Assembly: GCF_004355225.1 (NCBI RefSeq)
Contig: NZ_CP037933.1
Coordinates: forward strand, 3,286,001 to 3,350,000
Origin: Flavobacterium nackdongense
GTDB taxonomy: Bacteria > Bacteroidota > Bacteroidia > Flavobacteriales > Flavobacteriaceae
Length of the DNA stretch: 64,000 nt
Direction of reading: 5' to 3'
Shown here: piece after piece, positions 15,818 to 25,313 of the stretch
Layout: each line of letters starts with the position of its first letter
Numbering within the stretch: position 1 is the first letter of the stretch
Notes under the pieces: model-generated
Database searches by the model: none
Told to the model about the DNA's origin: nothing
What the model saw: only the letters and a program-made list of their open reading frames with translations
Translations under genes and position numbers: made by a program

Positions 15818-15863
15818 GCAGGTTGCAGGTTTCAGTAACAGCCATCTATCATCTGCAACCTGC
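15818..15863. terminator. Hairpin between convergent operons
   Basis: An 11-bp perfect stem (GCAGGTTGCAG at 15818-15828 with CTGCAACCTGC at 15853-15863) lies between the O-antigen gene and the convergent SDR gene and touches the SDR stop. There is no U-run, so termination is inferred; it may also be an interspersed repeat. Confidence 0.45.
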
Positions 15864-16744
15864 TACCCCCTTTTCTTCGCCTTAATCATCATTTCCAATT
15901 GATCCCAAAGTTCCTCCGGAATCGCTTCGAGAATATTAAATTCTCCGGCACCTTTTAGCCATTCGCCACCATCTAGTACAACCACTTCACCATTCATATA
16001 GGCAGAAAAATCAGAAACCAAATACGCCGCTAGATTGGCTAATTCCTGATGGTTACCAACTCGTCCTAAAGGGACTTTTTTGGCCATATCAAATTTCTCG
16101 GCTAAGTTGCCCGGCAATAAACGATCCCAAGCGCCTTGGGTAGGAAAAGGTCCCGGAGCAATGGCGTTAGAGCGGATGCCGTATTTGGCCCATTCTACTG
16201 CGAGGCTTCGGGTCATAGCCAGTACTCCCGCTTTGGCAGCGGCACTCGGTACGACATAAGCCGAGCCGGTAAAGGCATAAGTAGTCACAATATTCAATAT
16301 TGTTGCTGAAGTTTGCTTGCTGTCTATCCAATGTTTTCCAAAAGCTAGTGTGCAGTTTTTTGACCCTTTTAGTACAATATCTATGACGGTATCAAACGCA
16401 TTGGCTGATAATCTTTCGGTGGGAGAGATAAAATTTCCCGCAGCATTGTTGAGCAATACATCAATTTTACCATAGGCTTTTAGGACTTCTTGCAGCATAT
16501 TTTCGACTTGGTCGTATTGCCTTACATCGCATTGAACCGCCAGACAACTGCCGCCCGTTTCCGTTTCTAGGGCTGCTGCAGTGGTTTGCAGTTTCTCCAA
16601 ATCTCGGGAACTGATAGCCACTTTAGCTCCAAGCTCCATAAAATAGCGGGTCATAGCTTTGCCTAAGCCGCTTCCACCACCGGTTACCACAATTACTTTG
16701 CCTTGCAAGGCATCATCACGAAGCATTTTTGCTGAGAAATCCAT
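15863..16744 (-). CDS. SDR oxidoreductase, 2,4-dienoyl-CoA reductase-like
   Basis: 293 residues. The Rossmann motif TGGGSGLGKAM is at about 20-30, NNAAGNF at about 97-103, and the C-terminal IAPGPFPTQGAWDRL and VVLDGGEWL are typical of mitochondrial/peroxisomal-type 2,4-dienoyl-CoA reductases. The usual YxxxK tyrosine region reads TTYAFTGSAYVVPSAAAKAG, with a lysine nine residues beyond the second tyrosine, as in that subgroup. It would use NADPH in degradation of unsaturated fatty acids. It follows the aminotransferase gene in the same direction, separated by repeats. Confidence 0.8.
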   Translation of the reverse strand: MDFSAKMLRDDALQGKVIVVTGGGSGLGKAMTRYFMELGAKVAISSRDLEKLQTTAAALETETGGSCLAVQCDVRQYDQVENMLQEVLKAYGKIDVLLNNAAGNFISPTERLSANAFDTVIDIVLKGSKNCTLAFGKHWIDSKQTSATILNIVTTYAFTGSAYVVPSAAAKAGVLAMTRSLAVEWAKYGIRSNAIAPGPFPTQGAWDRLLPGNLAEKFDMAKKVPLGRVGNHQELANLAAYLVSDFSAYMNGEVVVLDGGEWLKGAGEFNILEAIPEELWDQLEMMIKAKKRG

Positions 16745-16856
16745 AGTTGTTTTTTTTTAGAGATGTAAATATAGGGAAAAATGGTTAAAATGGTTAATTG
16801 GTTAACTGATGGCGGATAAATAAGCAATGGTAATGCCAATTTGCCCTTAACTACAA

Positions 16857-16966
16857 CAGATTGCCGCGCTTCACTCCGTTACGCTCGCAATCACAAAGGG
16901 ACGTGAGAACGATTGAGGTGTGTTCGACAGATTGCCGCGCTTCAGTCCGTTACGCTCGCAATGACA
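16857..16966. repeat. Two copies of a REP-like intergenic repeat
   Basis: A motif of about 39 bp beginning CAGATTGCCGCGCTTC occurs at 16857-16895 and again at 16927-16966 with few changes. On the minus strand it begins TGTCATTGCGAGCGTAACGG. It resembles the element at 39716 (GTCATTGCGAGGAACGAAGC). Elements of this kind are, from memory, dispersed in many Flavobacteria. Confidence 0.75.
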
Positions 16967-16978
16967 TAAGTGAGGATT

Positions 16979-18106
16979 TTAAATCTTACACAATCTCTTC
17001 GCGGCTTCTTCCAAGGTTGGGTTGTCTTTGGCAAAGCAAAACCGAATTCGTTTTTCGTCCACGGCATCCCCATAAAAAGTAGAAAGAGGAATGGCCGCCA
17101 CACCGTGTTCGAGAATCAAGCGTTTGCAAAAATCTACATCATTTTCATCACTGATAGCAGCGTAGGAAACTACCTGAAAATAGGTTCCTTCGCAGGGAAG
17201 TAGTTGGAAGCGACTGCTGTGGATTAATGTACTAAAATAGTCGCGTTTTTCTTGATAGAAGTTACTCAGTTCAGATACATCAACCACATCCAAATACTCG
17301 CTGATGGCGACTTGGCAAATACTGTTCACACTAAAAACCAAAAACTGGTGCACTTTTTTGATCTCTGTCATTAAGTGGTCAGGAGCTACGAGATAACCAA
17401 TTTTCCAACCTGTGATGTGAAACGATTTGCCAAAAGAGGCAATTACTACCGCACGATTTTTGAGTTTCTCCCGTGAATGAACCGAAATATGGTTTTGTTC
17501 AAAGGTGATGTATTCATAGACTTCGTCGGAAAGCACTATTGCTTTAGGAAATTTTTCTAAGAGGTTTTCCAATGCCTCAAAATCGGTTTGGGTCCAGATT
17601 TTCCCGGTGGGGTTATGCGGATTGTTGATGATGATCATTTTGGTATTGGGCGAAAAGGCTTTTTCAATTCGGTTCCAATTGGGTGTGTAATCCTCATTCA
17701 AAGCTACCCGAACAGGTTGGGCATTGCATAGCAAAATGGGGGATTCATAGCAGTCATAACTGGGGTCGAGCAATAGGACTTCCTCCCCTGAATTGACCAA
17801 AGCTGTGATTGTAGTGAATATGGCCTGTGTTGCTCCGGCTGTGACTAGAATTTCGGTTTCCGCTTGAATGGTTCTGTGATAGGATTTCAAAACCAAGGCC
17901 GCTATCTTATTCAGTAACGGAGGATAACCCGACATCGGGAGGTATTGATGGACATTTTCTTTAGCCAAACGAGCGATACTATCCGAGAGCCTCGGGTCTA
18001 TAGCGAAATTAGGAAAACCCTGAGAAAGGTTGATAGCCTTGTATTCGCTTGCCATTTTAGACATTAGGGTAAAGATACTCGTGCCGATATGGGGTAGTTT
18101 GGACAT
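16979..18106 (-). CDS. Methionine aminotransferase-like PLP enzyme (class I/II)
   Basis: 375 residues. Fold-type I aminotransferase features are visible: LSQGFPNFAIDP at the N-terminus, NNPHNPTGKIW, LSDEVYEYITF, and SFGKSFHITGWKIGY with the PLP lysine, then RFCFAK near the end. The pattern fits the methionine/kynurenine aminotransferase (YbdL-like) subgroup, which transaminates methionine and aromatic acids to 2-oxo acids in the cytoplasm. Between it and the mutB operon lies the REP-transposase unit. Confidence 0.85.
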   Translation of the reverse strand: MSKLPHIGTSIFTLMSKMASEYKAINLSQGFPNFAIDPRLSDSIARLAKENVHQYLPMSGYPPLLNKIAALVLKSYHRTIQAETEILVTAGATQAIFTTITALVNSGEEVLLLDPSYDCYESPILLCNAQPVRVALNEDYTPNWNRIEKAFSPNTKMIIINNPHNPTGKIWTQTDFEALENLLEKFPKAIVLSDEVYEYITFEQNHISVHSREKLKNRAVVIASFGKSFHITGWKIGYLVAPDHLMTEIKKVHQFLVFSVNSICQVAISEYLDVVDVSELSNFYQEKRDYFSTLIHSSRFQLLPCEGTYFQVVSYAAISDENDVDFCKRLILEHGVAAIPLSTFYGDAVDEKRIRFCFAKDNPTLEEAAKRLCKI

Positions 18107-18121
18107 ATTTTGTTTGGATTA

Positions 18122-18794
18122 AACCTGATAGGTTTTTAAAACCTGTCAGGTTTAAGATATATGGTTTAAAAAAAGGTGTCTATTGAGACGTCATTACTTT
18201 TTAGCTCATGGACGTATTTAAAGTTTTCGATATCACCAAATAGTTTCATTACTTCTTTGCGTTTTAATTTCGTTGGTTTGTTCGAAATACAACTGATATA
18301 TGAACTCCAAGGATATTGTAAAGGATGTTCACAAATAGAATGATGAACAGGATTATTATGGATGTAGGCAATTAGGTTTTGAAAATAATTTTCGTTTTCA
18401 ATGCCCTTTCTCTTGAATGGTCTTTCAAAAAGAGCACCGTGTCGATTGTATTTTTTGTTGAAGGCTTTTGTATAAGCATTAAATAGATTAGAAAAAGATT
18501 GAGAAGGTTGAATTACATTTTCAGTTTTTATTTCTTCCTTGTCTTTGATTCTAATTAAGAAATGAAAGTGGTTTTTCATTAAGCACCAAGCATAGGTTTC
18601 AGCCATAGGTTCGATATGCAAATCGTATAATTTTAGAAAATACTCGTAGTTGCTGTTTTCTTTAAAAAGGAGATCACTATTAATGCCTCGGTTGTATATG
18701 TGGTAGTACTTTTCGTTTTCAAGGGGTTGAATGGGTTGCATATAATTTGTCGGTTCTTAACAAACCTGACAGGTTTTTAAAACCTGTCAGGTTT
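18122..18794 (-). mobile_element. REP-associated transposase unit with matching palindromes at both ends
   Basis: The 32-bp palindromes at 18122-18153 and 18763-18794 differ at one base (T or C in CCTGAyAGG). Each folds as a stem of AACCTGACAGG with CCTGTCAGGTT around a short AT loop. The transposase gene lies between them. The right palindrome overlaps the stop codon of mutB. This is the expected arrangement of a RAYT with its own REP sequences. Confidence 0.85.
18166..18741 (-). CDS. REP-associated tyrosine transposase (Y1_Tnp / IS200-like)
   Basis: 191 residues. Motifs of the HUH Y1 transposase family are visible: YYHIYNRGIN at the start, WCLMKNHFHFLIRI with the metal-binding H-F-H pair, and LIAYIHNNPVHH with the likely catalytic tyrosine, then YPWSSYIS. 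RAYTs cut and join single-stranded REP palindromes. The gene appears intact and is flanked by a matching REP pair, so it may still act. It lies between mutB and the aminotransferase. Confidence 0.9.
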   Translation of the reverse strand: MQPIQPLENEKYYHIYNRGINSDLLFKENSNYEYFLKLYDLHIEPMAETYAWCLMKNHFHFLIRIKDKEEIKTENVIQPSQSFSNLFNAYTKAFNKKYNRHGALFERPFKRKGIENENYFQNLIAYIHNNPVHHSICEHPLQYPWSSYISCISNKPTKLKRKEVMKLFGDIENFKYVHELKSNDVSIDTFF

Positions 18795-20937
18795 AGGTTA
18801 GTAAGATCTCCAAGATGCTTGTCGCTGCCTCGCTGATTTTGGTTCCGGGGCCAAAGACGGCTACTGCTCCTGCATCAAATAAGAATTGGTAATCTTGTGC
18901 TGGAATTACACCGCCAACAATCACCATAATATCTTCTCGGCCGTGTTTTTTGAGTTCTTCGATGACTTGTGGAACCAATGTTTTGTGACCAGCGGCAAGT
19001 GAGGAAACGCCTAGTATGTGTACGTCGTTTTCGACCGCTTGTTTGGCGGCTTCGGCTGGGGTTTGAAACAAGGGGCCTATATCGACATCAAAACCCAAAT
19101 CGGCATAACCGGTAGCAACCACTTTCGCGCCTCGATCGTGTCCGTCTTGTCCCATTTTGGCAATCATAATTCTGGGGCGACGGCCTTCTTTGAGGGCAAA
19201 TTCGTCGGCCAGTTGTTTGGCTTTTTCAAAGCTTTTGTCGTCTTTTATTTCTTTGCTATACACGCCACTAAAGGATTTGATTTGTGCTTTATATCTTCCG
19301 AAAACGGTTTCCAAGGCATCACTAATTTCGCCTAAAGTGGCTCGGTTTCGCGCTGCATCTACAGCAATTTCCAATAAATTGCCTTCGCCAGTTTGGGCAC
19401 AAAGGGTTAGTTTTTTGAGGGATTGATGTACTTTTTCAGTTTCTCGACTTGCTTTTATTCGTTCTAATTGTTCGATTTGTTGTCGGCGCACCATTTGGTT
19501 ATCGACATCTAGAATTTGCAAGGGGTCTTCTTTTTCCAATCGGTATTTGTTGACGCCTACAATGATGTCCTGACTGCTGTCGATACGGGCTTGTTTTCGG
19601 GCGGCGGCTTCTTCGATTCTAAGTTTTGGTATTCCCGATTCGATGGCTTTGGTCATTCCGCCGAGTTCTTCGACTTCTTCGATGAGTTTCCAAGCGTTTT
19701 GAGCTATTTCGTTTGTGAGGCTTTCGACATAAAAACTGCCTGCCCAAGGATCTACTGTTTTGCAGATTTTGGTTTCTTCCTGCAAATAGATTTGGGTGTT
19801 TCTGGCAATTCTGGCGGAGAAATCTGTAGGCAAAGCGATGGCTTCATCCAAGGCGTTAGTATGAAGTGATTGGGTTCCTCCGAAAGCGGCAGCGGCTGCC
19901 TCAATAGTAGTTCGAGCTACATTGTTGAACGGATCCTGCATAGTCAAACTCCAGCCTGAGGTTTGGCAATGGGTTCTTAAAGCTAATGATTTATCGTCTT
20001 TGGGGTTGAATTGTTTCACTAGTTTAGCCCATATCATTCGGCCCGCGCGCATTTTGGCAATCTCCATAAAGTGATTCATTCCAATGGCCCAGAAAAAAGA
20101 GAGGCGAGGAGCGAAGTCGTCAATACTCATTCCGGTTGCCAGTCCGGTTCGGATGTATTCCAAACCATCGGCGAGCGTGTATGCCAACTCGATATCGGCA
20201 GTGGCGCCCGCTTCTTGCATATGATAGCCCGAGATGGAAATGGAGTTGAATTTTGGCATTTTTTTGCTCGTGAATTCAAATATATCGGCAATGATTTTCA
20301 TCGAAGGCGTTGGCGGATAAATGTAGGTATTGCGCACCATAAATTCTTTCAGAATATCATTCTGTATGGTTCCTGAAAGTTGTATCGGTGGTACCCCTTG
20401 TTCTTCGGCTGCGACAATATAGAACGCCATAATGGGCAAAACGGCTCCGTTCATCGTCATAGAAACCGACATTTCACCCAAGGGAATTTGGTCAAACAAC
20501 ACTTTCATGTCTTCGACTGAATCGATGGCAACACCTGCTTTGCCTACGTCGCCTACTACACGTTCGTGGTCAGAATCATATCCGCGATGGGTTGGTAAAT
20601 CGAAGGCTATCGAAAGTCCTTTTTGTCCAGCGGCCAAGTTTCGGCGGTAAAACGCATTGCTTTCTTCGGCGGTAGAAAATCCGGCATATTGACGAATCGT
20701 CCAAGGTCGGCGCACATACATTGTGGCGTATGGTCCGCGTAAATTTGGCGCAAAGCCTGCTCCGAAATCGAGATGCTCTAGATTCTCGAGTTCTTGTTTG
20801 GTATAGGTTGATTTTACTGAGATACCCTCAGCGGTAAGAAAGCTTGCGTCATCTGATAGGTCACGTCCAGCTTCCAGCTTCCAGCTTTGAGCTTCCGACT
20901 TTTCTAATTTTATATGTTGGAGGTTTTTTCGTGTCAT
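18793..20937 (-). CDS. mutB: Methylmalonyl-CoA mutase large subunit
   Basis: 714 residues, the normal length for the catalytic subunit. It contains the substrate-barrel segments [31 protein letters not shown] and [15 protein letters not shown], and the C-terminal cobalamin domain with DGHDRG (Asp598, His600 as the lower cobalt ligand). It interconverts (R)-methylmalonyl-CoA and succinyl-CoA with adenosylcobalamin, linking propionate and branched-chain metabolism to the TCA cycle. Near the N-terminus, [12 protein letters not shown] is encoded by a repetitive AGCTTCCAGCTTCCAGC tract. The start overlaps the upstream small gene by 4 bp. Confidence 0.97.
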   Translation of the reverse strand: MTRKNLQHIKLEKSEAQSWKLEAGRDLSDDASFLTAEGISVKSTYTKQELENLEHLDFGAGFAPNLRGPYATMYVRRPWTIRQYAGFSTAEESNAFYRRNLAAGQKGLSIAFDLPTHRGYDSDHERVVGDVGKAGVAIDSVEDMKVLFDQIPLGEMSVSMTMNGAVLPIMAFYIVAAEEQGVPPIQLSGTIQNDILKEFMVRNTYIYPPTPSMKIIADIFEFTSKKMPKFNSISISGYHMQEAGATADIELAYTLADGLEYIRTGLATGMSIDDFAPRLSFFWAIGMNHFMEIAKMRAGRMIWAKLVKQFNPKDDKSLALRTHCQTSGWSLTMQDPFNNVARTTIEAAAAAFGGTQSLHTNALDEAIALPTDFSARIARNTQIYLQEETKICKTVDPWAGSFYVESLTNEIAQNAWKLIEEVEELGGMTKAIESGIPKLRIEEAAARKQARIDSSQDIIVGVNKYRLEKEDPLQILDVDNQMVRRQQIEQLERIKASRETEKVHQSLKKLTLCAQTGEGNLLEIAVDAARNRATLGEISDALETVFGRYKAQIKSFSGVYSKEIKDDKSFEKAKQLADEFALKEGRRPRIMIAKMGQDGHDRGAKVVATGYADLGFDVDIGPLFQTPAEAAKQAVENDVHILGVSSLAAGHKTLVPQVIEELKKHGREDIMVIVGGVIPAQDYQFLFDAGAVAVFGPGTKISEAATSILEILLT

Positions 20938-21389
20938 TTTTCCACAATTTTATACGTCCATTTTCTTTTGGTGTAATTTGAATTAAGCCCTTCGATTACT
21001 CCAGCGCTCATTGTCGTTCCCGCTCCAACCACAAAGAGTAAAAAGGCGGAGTCACTACCGCCACTCGCTGCGATTAAGGAGGCGCCTACAATGGCTAATC
21101 CTGAAATTAAAACGACGGTTTTGACTGTTCCCAGTACTTTGGGTTGGTTTTTAATGCTTTGCAAACTTTCCATCGCTACCTTATGATTGTTTACTGTAAA
21201 ACTTACACTATCCGTTATTTTTAAATTTCCAATCCATTTTTTATGGTCTAAAGTTCTGATTTTGATGCGTTGGTTTTCTACAAAAACTTTTACTTTTCCT
21301 GTCTTGATGTTGGTTAGTTCCAATGTTCTCTGTTGGGAGAAAACTGTGAACGAAATGAATAATAATATTAAATAGATTCTATTTTTCAT
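20934..21389 (-). CDS. Small exported protein of unknown function between mutA and mutB
   Basis: 151 residues. An N-terminal signal peptide ([20 protein letters not shown]) is followed by a basic, beta-rich stretch ([34 protein letters not shown] shape) and two hydrophobic segments in the C-terminal half ([17 protein letters not shown] and [13 protein letters not shown]). The family is not recognised. Its stop overlaps the mutB start (ATGA), and mutA follows 14 bp upstream, so it is translated with the mutase although it is probably in the envelope. Confidence 0.75.
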   Translation of the reverse strand: MKNRIYLILLFISFTVFSQQRTLELTNIKTGKVKVFVENQRIKIRTLDHKKWIGNLKITDSVSFTVNNHKVAMESLQSIKNQPKVLGTVKTVVLISGLAIVGASLIAASGGSDSAFLLFVVGAGTTMSAGVIEGLNSNYTKRKWTYKIVEK

Positions 21390-21403
21390 GGAGTAGGTTG
21401 GGG

Positions 21404-22774
21404 TTAATTTTCTTCCTTGAGTCGTTCTTGTTCTACTTTTTCGGCCAATCTTTTTTCGATGATGGGTGAAATTAGCGTTTTTCTCGGTTTTATTTTTAGG
21501 AAAGGATACAATTCCAGATTGTCTTTCATACTGTCTTTTTTGTTGGGGTATTTGTTGGTTCCTAGTAGAATTTCCTTGCCAGCATCGAATAGTTCTTGCT
21601 CTTTATCGGCGCTTTCCTGAATTTTTCTTTTGACGATTCCGTCGTTGAGCTGTTTGAGGAAACCACCATTGGCTTCAATCTCTTTGAAAAGCGTCAAGGC
21701 TTTTTCGGCCAATTGGTTGGTGAGACTGTCGATATAGTAACTGCCATCGGCCGGATTATTGACTTTGTCAAAATGGCTTTCGTGTTTGAGTAACAATAAT
21801 TGATTTCGGGCAATTCGGTCGCCAAATTCGTTGTCTTTGTGGTATAGAGAATCATAAGGCAGATTGGAAATCACATCGGCGCCGCCTAAAATGGCACTCA
21901 TACATTCGGTTGTGGTGCGCAACATATTGACATTGTAATCGTATAATGTTTTGTTGCGTTTGGTGGGCGAAACCATAATGTGGCAGTCGAAATGGTGGTC
22001 GTATTCTGTGGCAAGTCGATGGAATAGCAATCGCAAAGCACGTAGTTTGGCCATTTCAAAAAAGTAATTCGTTCCTACCGAAACTTCAAAAACGAGTGGC
22101 TGATTCAGCTCTGATACTCGGTTGAAATATTCGTTGGCGTGTGCCAAGGCATAGGCAATTTGTTGCACCATATTGGCCCCGGCATTTTGGTAAAGGCTTG
22201 CATTAATGCTAATAAACCCGCAGATGTTCGAAGGGGTCATTCGCAATACTTCGTTGAGGGTATCAAAATTTGTTTTTTCTGGGGTTGAAAACCAATTTCC
22301 ATCTTTGGCTAACTGTCCTATTGGATCTAGGTTGCAGTATATTTTTGCTTTCTTTTCTTGGGCTAGTAGTGCTGTTTTTTTTATAAAATCGATGGAAAGA
22401 AAGGAGAGATTGAAATAGATTGTAATGTGTTCTAAAGGTAGATTTTGCAATAGTTTTGCGAGATCTATTTTTTCGTCTTCGATGGTAAAACGGAGGCTTT
22501 CGGCACCACGATGGATGCTGTCGATGGCTCTGCCATTTGATTTTTCGACGTCTTTGACAAAGATGTTTTGGCAAATTTTGAAATGGGTTGCTTTCGTTTT
22601 TACAGCAGCAGCACCAGCAAATTCGTCTTTATGGTAAAAAGGTTTTACTTGAATATCTTCGGGTGAATTCCAAACAAGAGTTTCGTTGTAGTCGGCGCCT
22701 TTGAGTTCGAATTGGATTTGTTGTTTCCATTGTTTGGAAGAAACGGGATTGAAATCATCGAATAAATTTTTCAT
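21404..22774 (-). CDS. mutA: Methylmalonyl-CoA mutase small subunit
   Basis: 456 residues. It is homologous to the barrel domain of MutB but lacks the cobalamin domain motif DxHxxG, as expected for the non-catalytic subunit of the heterodimer. Visible segments include FDDFNPVSSKQWKQQIQFEL, YNVNMLRTTTECMSAILGGAD and DSLTNQLAEKALTLFKEIE. It is shorter than many actinobacterial MutA proteins but typical for Bacteroidota. The operon order is divIC, mutA, small exported protein, mutB. Confidence 0.95.
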   Translation of the reverse strand: MKNLFDDFNPVSSKQWKQQIQFELKGADYNETLVWNSPEDIQVKPFYHKDEFAGAAAVKTKATHFKICQNIFVKDVEKSNGRAIDSIHRGAESLRFTIEDEKIDLAKLLQNLPLEHITIYFNLSFLSIDFIKKTALLAQEKKAKIYCNLDPIGQLAKDGNWFSTPEKTNFDTLNEVLRMTPSNICGFISINASLYQNAGANMVQQIAYALAHANEYFNRVSELNQPLVFEVSVGTNYFFEMAKLRALRLLFHRLATEYDHHFDCHIMVSPTKRNKTLYDYNVNMLRTTTECMSAILGGADVISNLPYDSLYHKDNEFGDRIARNQLLLLKHESHFDKVNNPADGSYYIDSLTNQLAEKALTLFKEIEANGGFLKQLNDGIVKRKIQESADKEQELFDAGKEILLGTNKYPNKKDSMKDNLELYPFLKIKPRKTLISPIIEKRLAEKVEQERLKEEN

Positions 22775-22892
22775 TTGTTGGGTTCGGTTTTACTGTCGTT
22801 TCCGCTAAAAATGTATTAATGACAACTTCTCGATACCATTCCGCGAAAAGCAGAATTAGTCAAAGAGACGTTTGCTGCTATTTACTTTCCAT

Positions 22893-23225
22893 CTATTTTT
22901 TAACGTCTTTTTCGATGGTGTCGCCTTCAAATTCTATGATGTAGACGTCTTCGCTGTCTTTTTTCATATAATATTTTTCGCGGGCATATTTTTCGGTTGC
23001 GTCAGGATTGTTCAATTTTTTGATTTTTTCCTTGTCTTTGTTTATTTCTTGTTGGTAATACTCTTTGTTGTCTTCAAGTTCTTCTATTTGCTTGTCAAGT
23101 ACACGATGGCCGTAATACGAATAGTTGTCTAGAAATACCATCCAAATCACAAACGACAACAATACCCAAACGTATTTGTTGCTTAAGAATTTGAACCAAG
23201 GTTTGTCTTTGTATGGGTTTGTCAT
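22893..23225 (-). CDS. Septum formation initiator family protein (DivIC/FtsB-like)
   Basis: 110 residues. A single membrane segment (about 14-30, YVWVLLSFVIWMVFL) is followed by a coiled coil (about 40-75, rich in Lys/Glu/Gln) and then the KYAREKYYMKKDSEDVYIIE motif, which is characteristic of the DivIC/FtsB family. In division the protein joins FtsL and FtsQ at the septum. It lies between udk and mutA on the same strand; in Flavobacteria I recall this order as common. Confidence 0.9.
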   Translation of the reverse strand: MTNPYKDKPWFKFLSNKYVWVLLSFVIWMVFLDNYSYYGHRVLDKQIEELEDNKEYYQQEINKDKEKIKKLNNPDATEKYAREKYYMKKDSEDVYIIEFEGDTIEKDVKK

Positions 23226-23270
23226 AACAGCTGTAATTGTTTTTCTGATAGTTCTATTGGATTGCCAATT

Positions 23271-23391
23271 CCCTAGCCCTGATGGAAGGGAAAATCCTCC
23301 CGATTTTTCTTCGGGAGATTACTTCACTATGCTTTTATTTCCATCGGAGTTCAGTGAACTTTGTTTTGGAATGACAGCAGGAAATAGCTCC
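23271..23391. repeat. Interspersed intergenic repeat between udk and divIC
   Basis: The block runs from CCCTAGCCCTGATGGAAGGG to GCAGGAAATAGCTCC. It includes a TCCCGA...TCGGGA hairpin (around 23299-23317) and an inner near-palindrome around ATCGGAGTTCAGTGAACT. CTAGCCC-GAT-GAAG-GAAAATCC with a distal GGAATAGCTCC-type end is a pattern I remember from many Flavobacterium intergenic regions. No coding frame. Confidence 0.6.
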
Positions 23392-23422
23392 AAATGATTC
23401 ATTGTATAAAGTTACAAAAAAA

Positions 23423-24031
23423 TTATAGAATGCGTTGATTTATTACGGCTCGAACTACATCTATGGCGACGGTGTTGTATTTGTCGTTGGGGATGATGAT
23501 GTCGGCAAAAGCTTTCGTGCTTTCGATAAATTGTTGGTGCATTGGTTTTAAGGTGGTTTGGTACCGATTGAGGACTTCTTCCATATCGCGACCGCGTTCC
23601 GCAATATCCCGTTTTAGTCTTCGAATTAAGCGCTCGTCTGAATCGGCGTGGACAAAGATTTTGATGTCGAACAAATCGCGAAGTTCAGGATTCGAAAGAA
23701 TGAGAATGCCTTCGACAATCATTACTTTTCGGGGATGCGTGACGATGGTGTCGTCGGTTCGGTTGTGAATGGCAAAAGAATATACAGGCTGATTGATGGT
23801 TTTGCCGGCTTTGAGCTCTTTCAGATGGGTAACCAATAAATCGAAATCTATGGCACGAGGGTGATCGAAGTTGGTTTTGGACCGCTCTTCGTAGCTTTCT
23901 ACTGTAGATGCTTTATAATAGGAATCTTGGGCGATTATTCCTACTTCGGTATGAGGTAATTCATTCATTATTTGATGAACTACGGTTGTTTTTCCTGAGC
24001 CTGTTCCTCCTGCAATTCCTATGATGAGCAT
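23423..24031 (-). CDS. udk: Uridine kinase
   Basis: 202 residues, usual length. The P-loop GIAGGTGSGKTTVV at 4-17 starts the protein, followed by AQDSYYK, NFDHPRAIDFDLL and RLIRRLKRDIAERGRDM, all typical of uridine/cytidine kinase. It phosphorylates uridine and cytidine with ATP or GTP in pyrimidine salvage in the cytoplasm. The gene heads the udk-divIC-mutA-mutB run on the minus strand. Confidence 0.96.
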   Translation of the reverse strand: MLIIGIAGGTGSGKTTVVHQIMNELPHTEVGIIAQDSYYKASTVESYEERSKTNFDHPRAIDFDLLVTHLKELKAGKTINQPVYSFAIHNRTDDTIVTHPRKVMIVEGILILSNPELRDLFDIKIFVHADSDERLIRRLKRDIAERGRDMEEVLNRYQTTLKPMHQQFIESTKAFADIIIPNDKYNTVAIDVVRAVINQRIL

Positions 24032-24059
24032 AAATAAAGGTGTTATGTTTTAGTTAGAA

Positions 24060-24067
24060 CAAAAATA
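24060..24067 (-). promoter_or_regulatory. Possible -7 element upstream of udk
   Basis: On the minus strand the bases read TATTTTTG, fitting TAnnTTTG, 28 bp before the udk start. There is no clear -33 TTG. Confidence 0.4.
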
Positions 24068-24080
24068 AGGAATTATTGAT

Positions 24081-25313
24081 TTAGTTTGGTGTATTATTCT
24101 TCATATCCTTTACTAATCTGCTGGTGAAATACAAAATGGTCAGTCCGCCCAAAGAGATGCAGAGCCACATAAACCACGGCTTTTGCCAAATTGAAGGATT
24201 GTCGAGGCTGGTTTTGTGGGAATTGAGGTGTTTAATATCGTAAATTTTGGCTGCGGGTAGGTTGTGGTCTAGGCTGTTTTTGAAGTTTTCTAGGTCGTAT
24301 ATTGGACTTTGTAATTTTGGGTTTTGGGTAGTGACGCTGTATTTTTCGTTGGCTTTCAAATCGGCGACGACGGCTATTTGATTTTGAAATAATTGTATTT
24401 TTTCTATAGTTAGAGGCGGATTGTCTTGATTTTCTATTTCGATGAACCATTCTTTTTCGAAAAGTTGCGGAATGGTAACGATAGTCTTGGCGTTGGAATT
24501 TAATTCAAAAGTAAAAAGTTCCTCTGGAAACGGAGCCGATTTCCGATTGGTTTGCTTTTGTTTATAAATATAAATCTTGGCCTGGCGTTGGAATAAATTT
24601 GGGCTTTTTATTGCAAAACGCAATTGATTCACAATTTGGGCAGGCCTGAAATTAATGCTAATTCGGGTCTTTTTTTCGGATGGAATTTGTTGAATTTTGA
24701 TTTTGTTTGGCGTTATTTCATCCACAATCGCGCTATTGGTATCGGTGGAGACAAAACCAATTTTCAAGACATTAATGGGTAATATTTTCTTGTCATTGAA
24801 ATCTATTTTTAGGTAACGATAGGAGCTAAGCGGTATGTTGATTAGTTTTAAAACATGGGTATCTTGGCTGTTTTCGAGATCCTTTAAGAGTGAATTATTG
24901 ATTAGTCCGAACCATTCTTTTTGGTCATCGCTGCCGCTGATGCTGTAGGTTTTTGTTAGATCGGAATTGGTAATAGACAGCGCTATTTGGTGGATAGTAG
25001 CTTTTGGATTTTCGAAAATTAGGGTTGTTTTGCTTTTTGGAATCCTAGTTTCCGAAAGGATCTTACATTCTGAAAAACTACGAGTATAGCCTTCGGTATT
25101 TCCTTGTAGGATATAATAGGGGATTTCGGTTCCTTTGGCGTCAACTATCCGGAAATCGCCCAATTCTTCTTTGGAAAAAGAGCGAATTTCAGGTGGCAAT
25201 ACGATTTTATGTAAACCGTTTTCTTTTACGGTTTCGATTTTAGCCGTGGTTTTGTGTTGGGCCAATACACCGTTTGCTGCCAAAAGAATGACTATGAGTT
25301 TATTCAGTTTCAT
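24081..25313 (-). CDS. DUF3999-family exported protein
   Basis: About 410 residues from the ATG at 25313. A longer frame starting at 25361 would place 16 charged residues before the signal peptide MKLNKLIVILLAANGVLA, so the shorter start is chosen. A long beta-rich extracytoplasmic part follows, and a single C-terminal membrane helix (WFMWLCISLGGLTILYF) ends in a short cytoplasmic tail. The family is known only as DUF3999 and typically pairs with DUF2339 membrane proteins, as here, where the start overlaps the DUF2339 stop by 14 bp. Confidence 0.8.
   Translation of the reverse strand: MKLNKLIVILLAANGVLAQHKTTAKIETVKENGLHKIVLPPEIRSFSKEELGDFRIVDAKGTEIPYYILQGNTEGYTRSFSECKILSETRIPKSKTTLIFENPKATIHQIALSITNSDLTKTYSISGSDDQKEWFGLINNSLLKDLENSQDTHVLKLINIPLSSYRYLKIDFNDKKILPINVLKIGFVSTDTNSAIVDEITPNKIKIQQIPSEKKTRISINFRPAQIVNQLRFAIKSPNLFQRQAKIYIYKQKQTNRKSAPFPEELFTFELNSNAKTIVTIPQLFEKEWFIEIENQDNPPLTIEKIQLFQNQIAVVADLKANEKYSVTTQNPKLQSPIYDLENFKNSLDHNLPAAKIYDIKHLNSHKTSLDNPSIWQKPWFMWLCISLGGLTILYFTSRLVKDMKNNTPN

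Noticed and set aside
16861..17203. Plus-strand frames over the end of the aminotransferase gene
   Set aside because: They consist of REP-like repeats and antisense of the aminotransferase.
19018..20650. Open frames on the plus strand inside mutB
   Set aside because: They are shadows of a well-conserved minus-strand gene.
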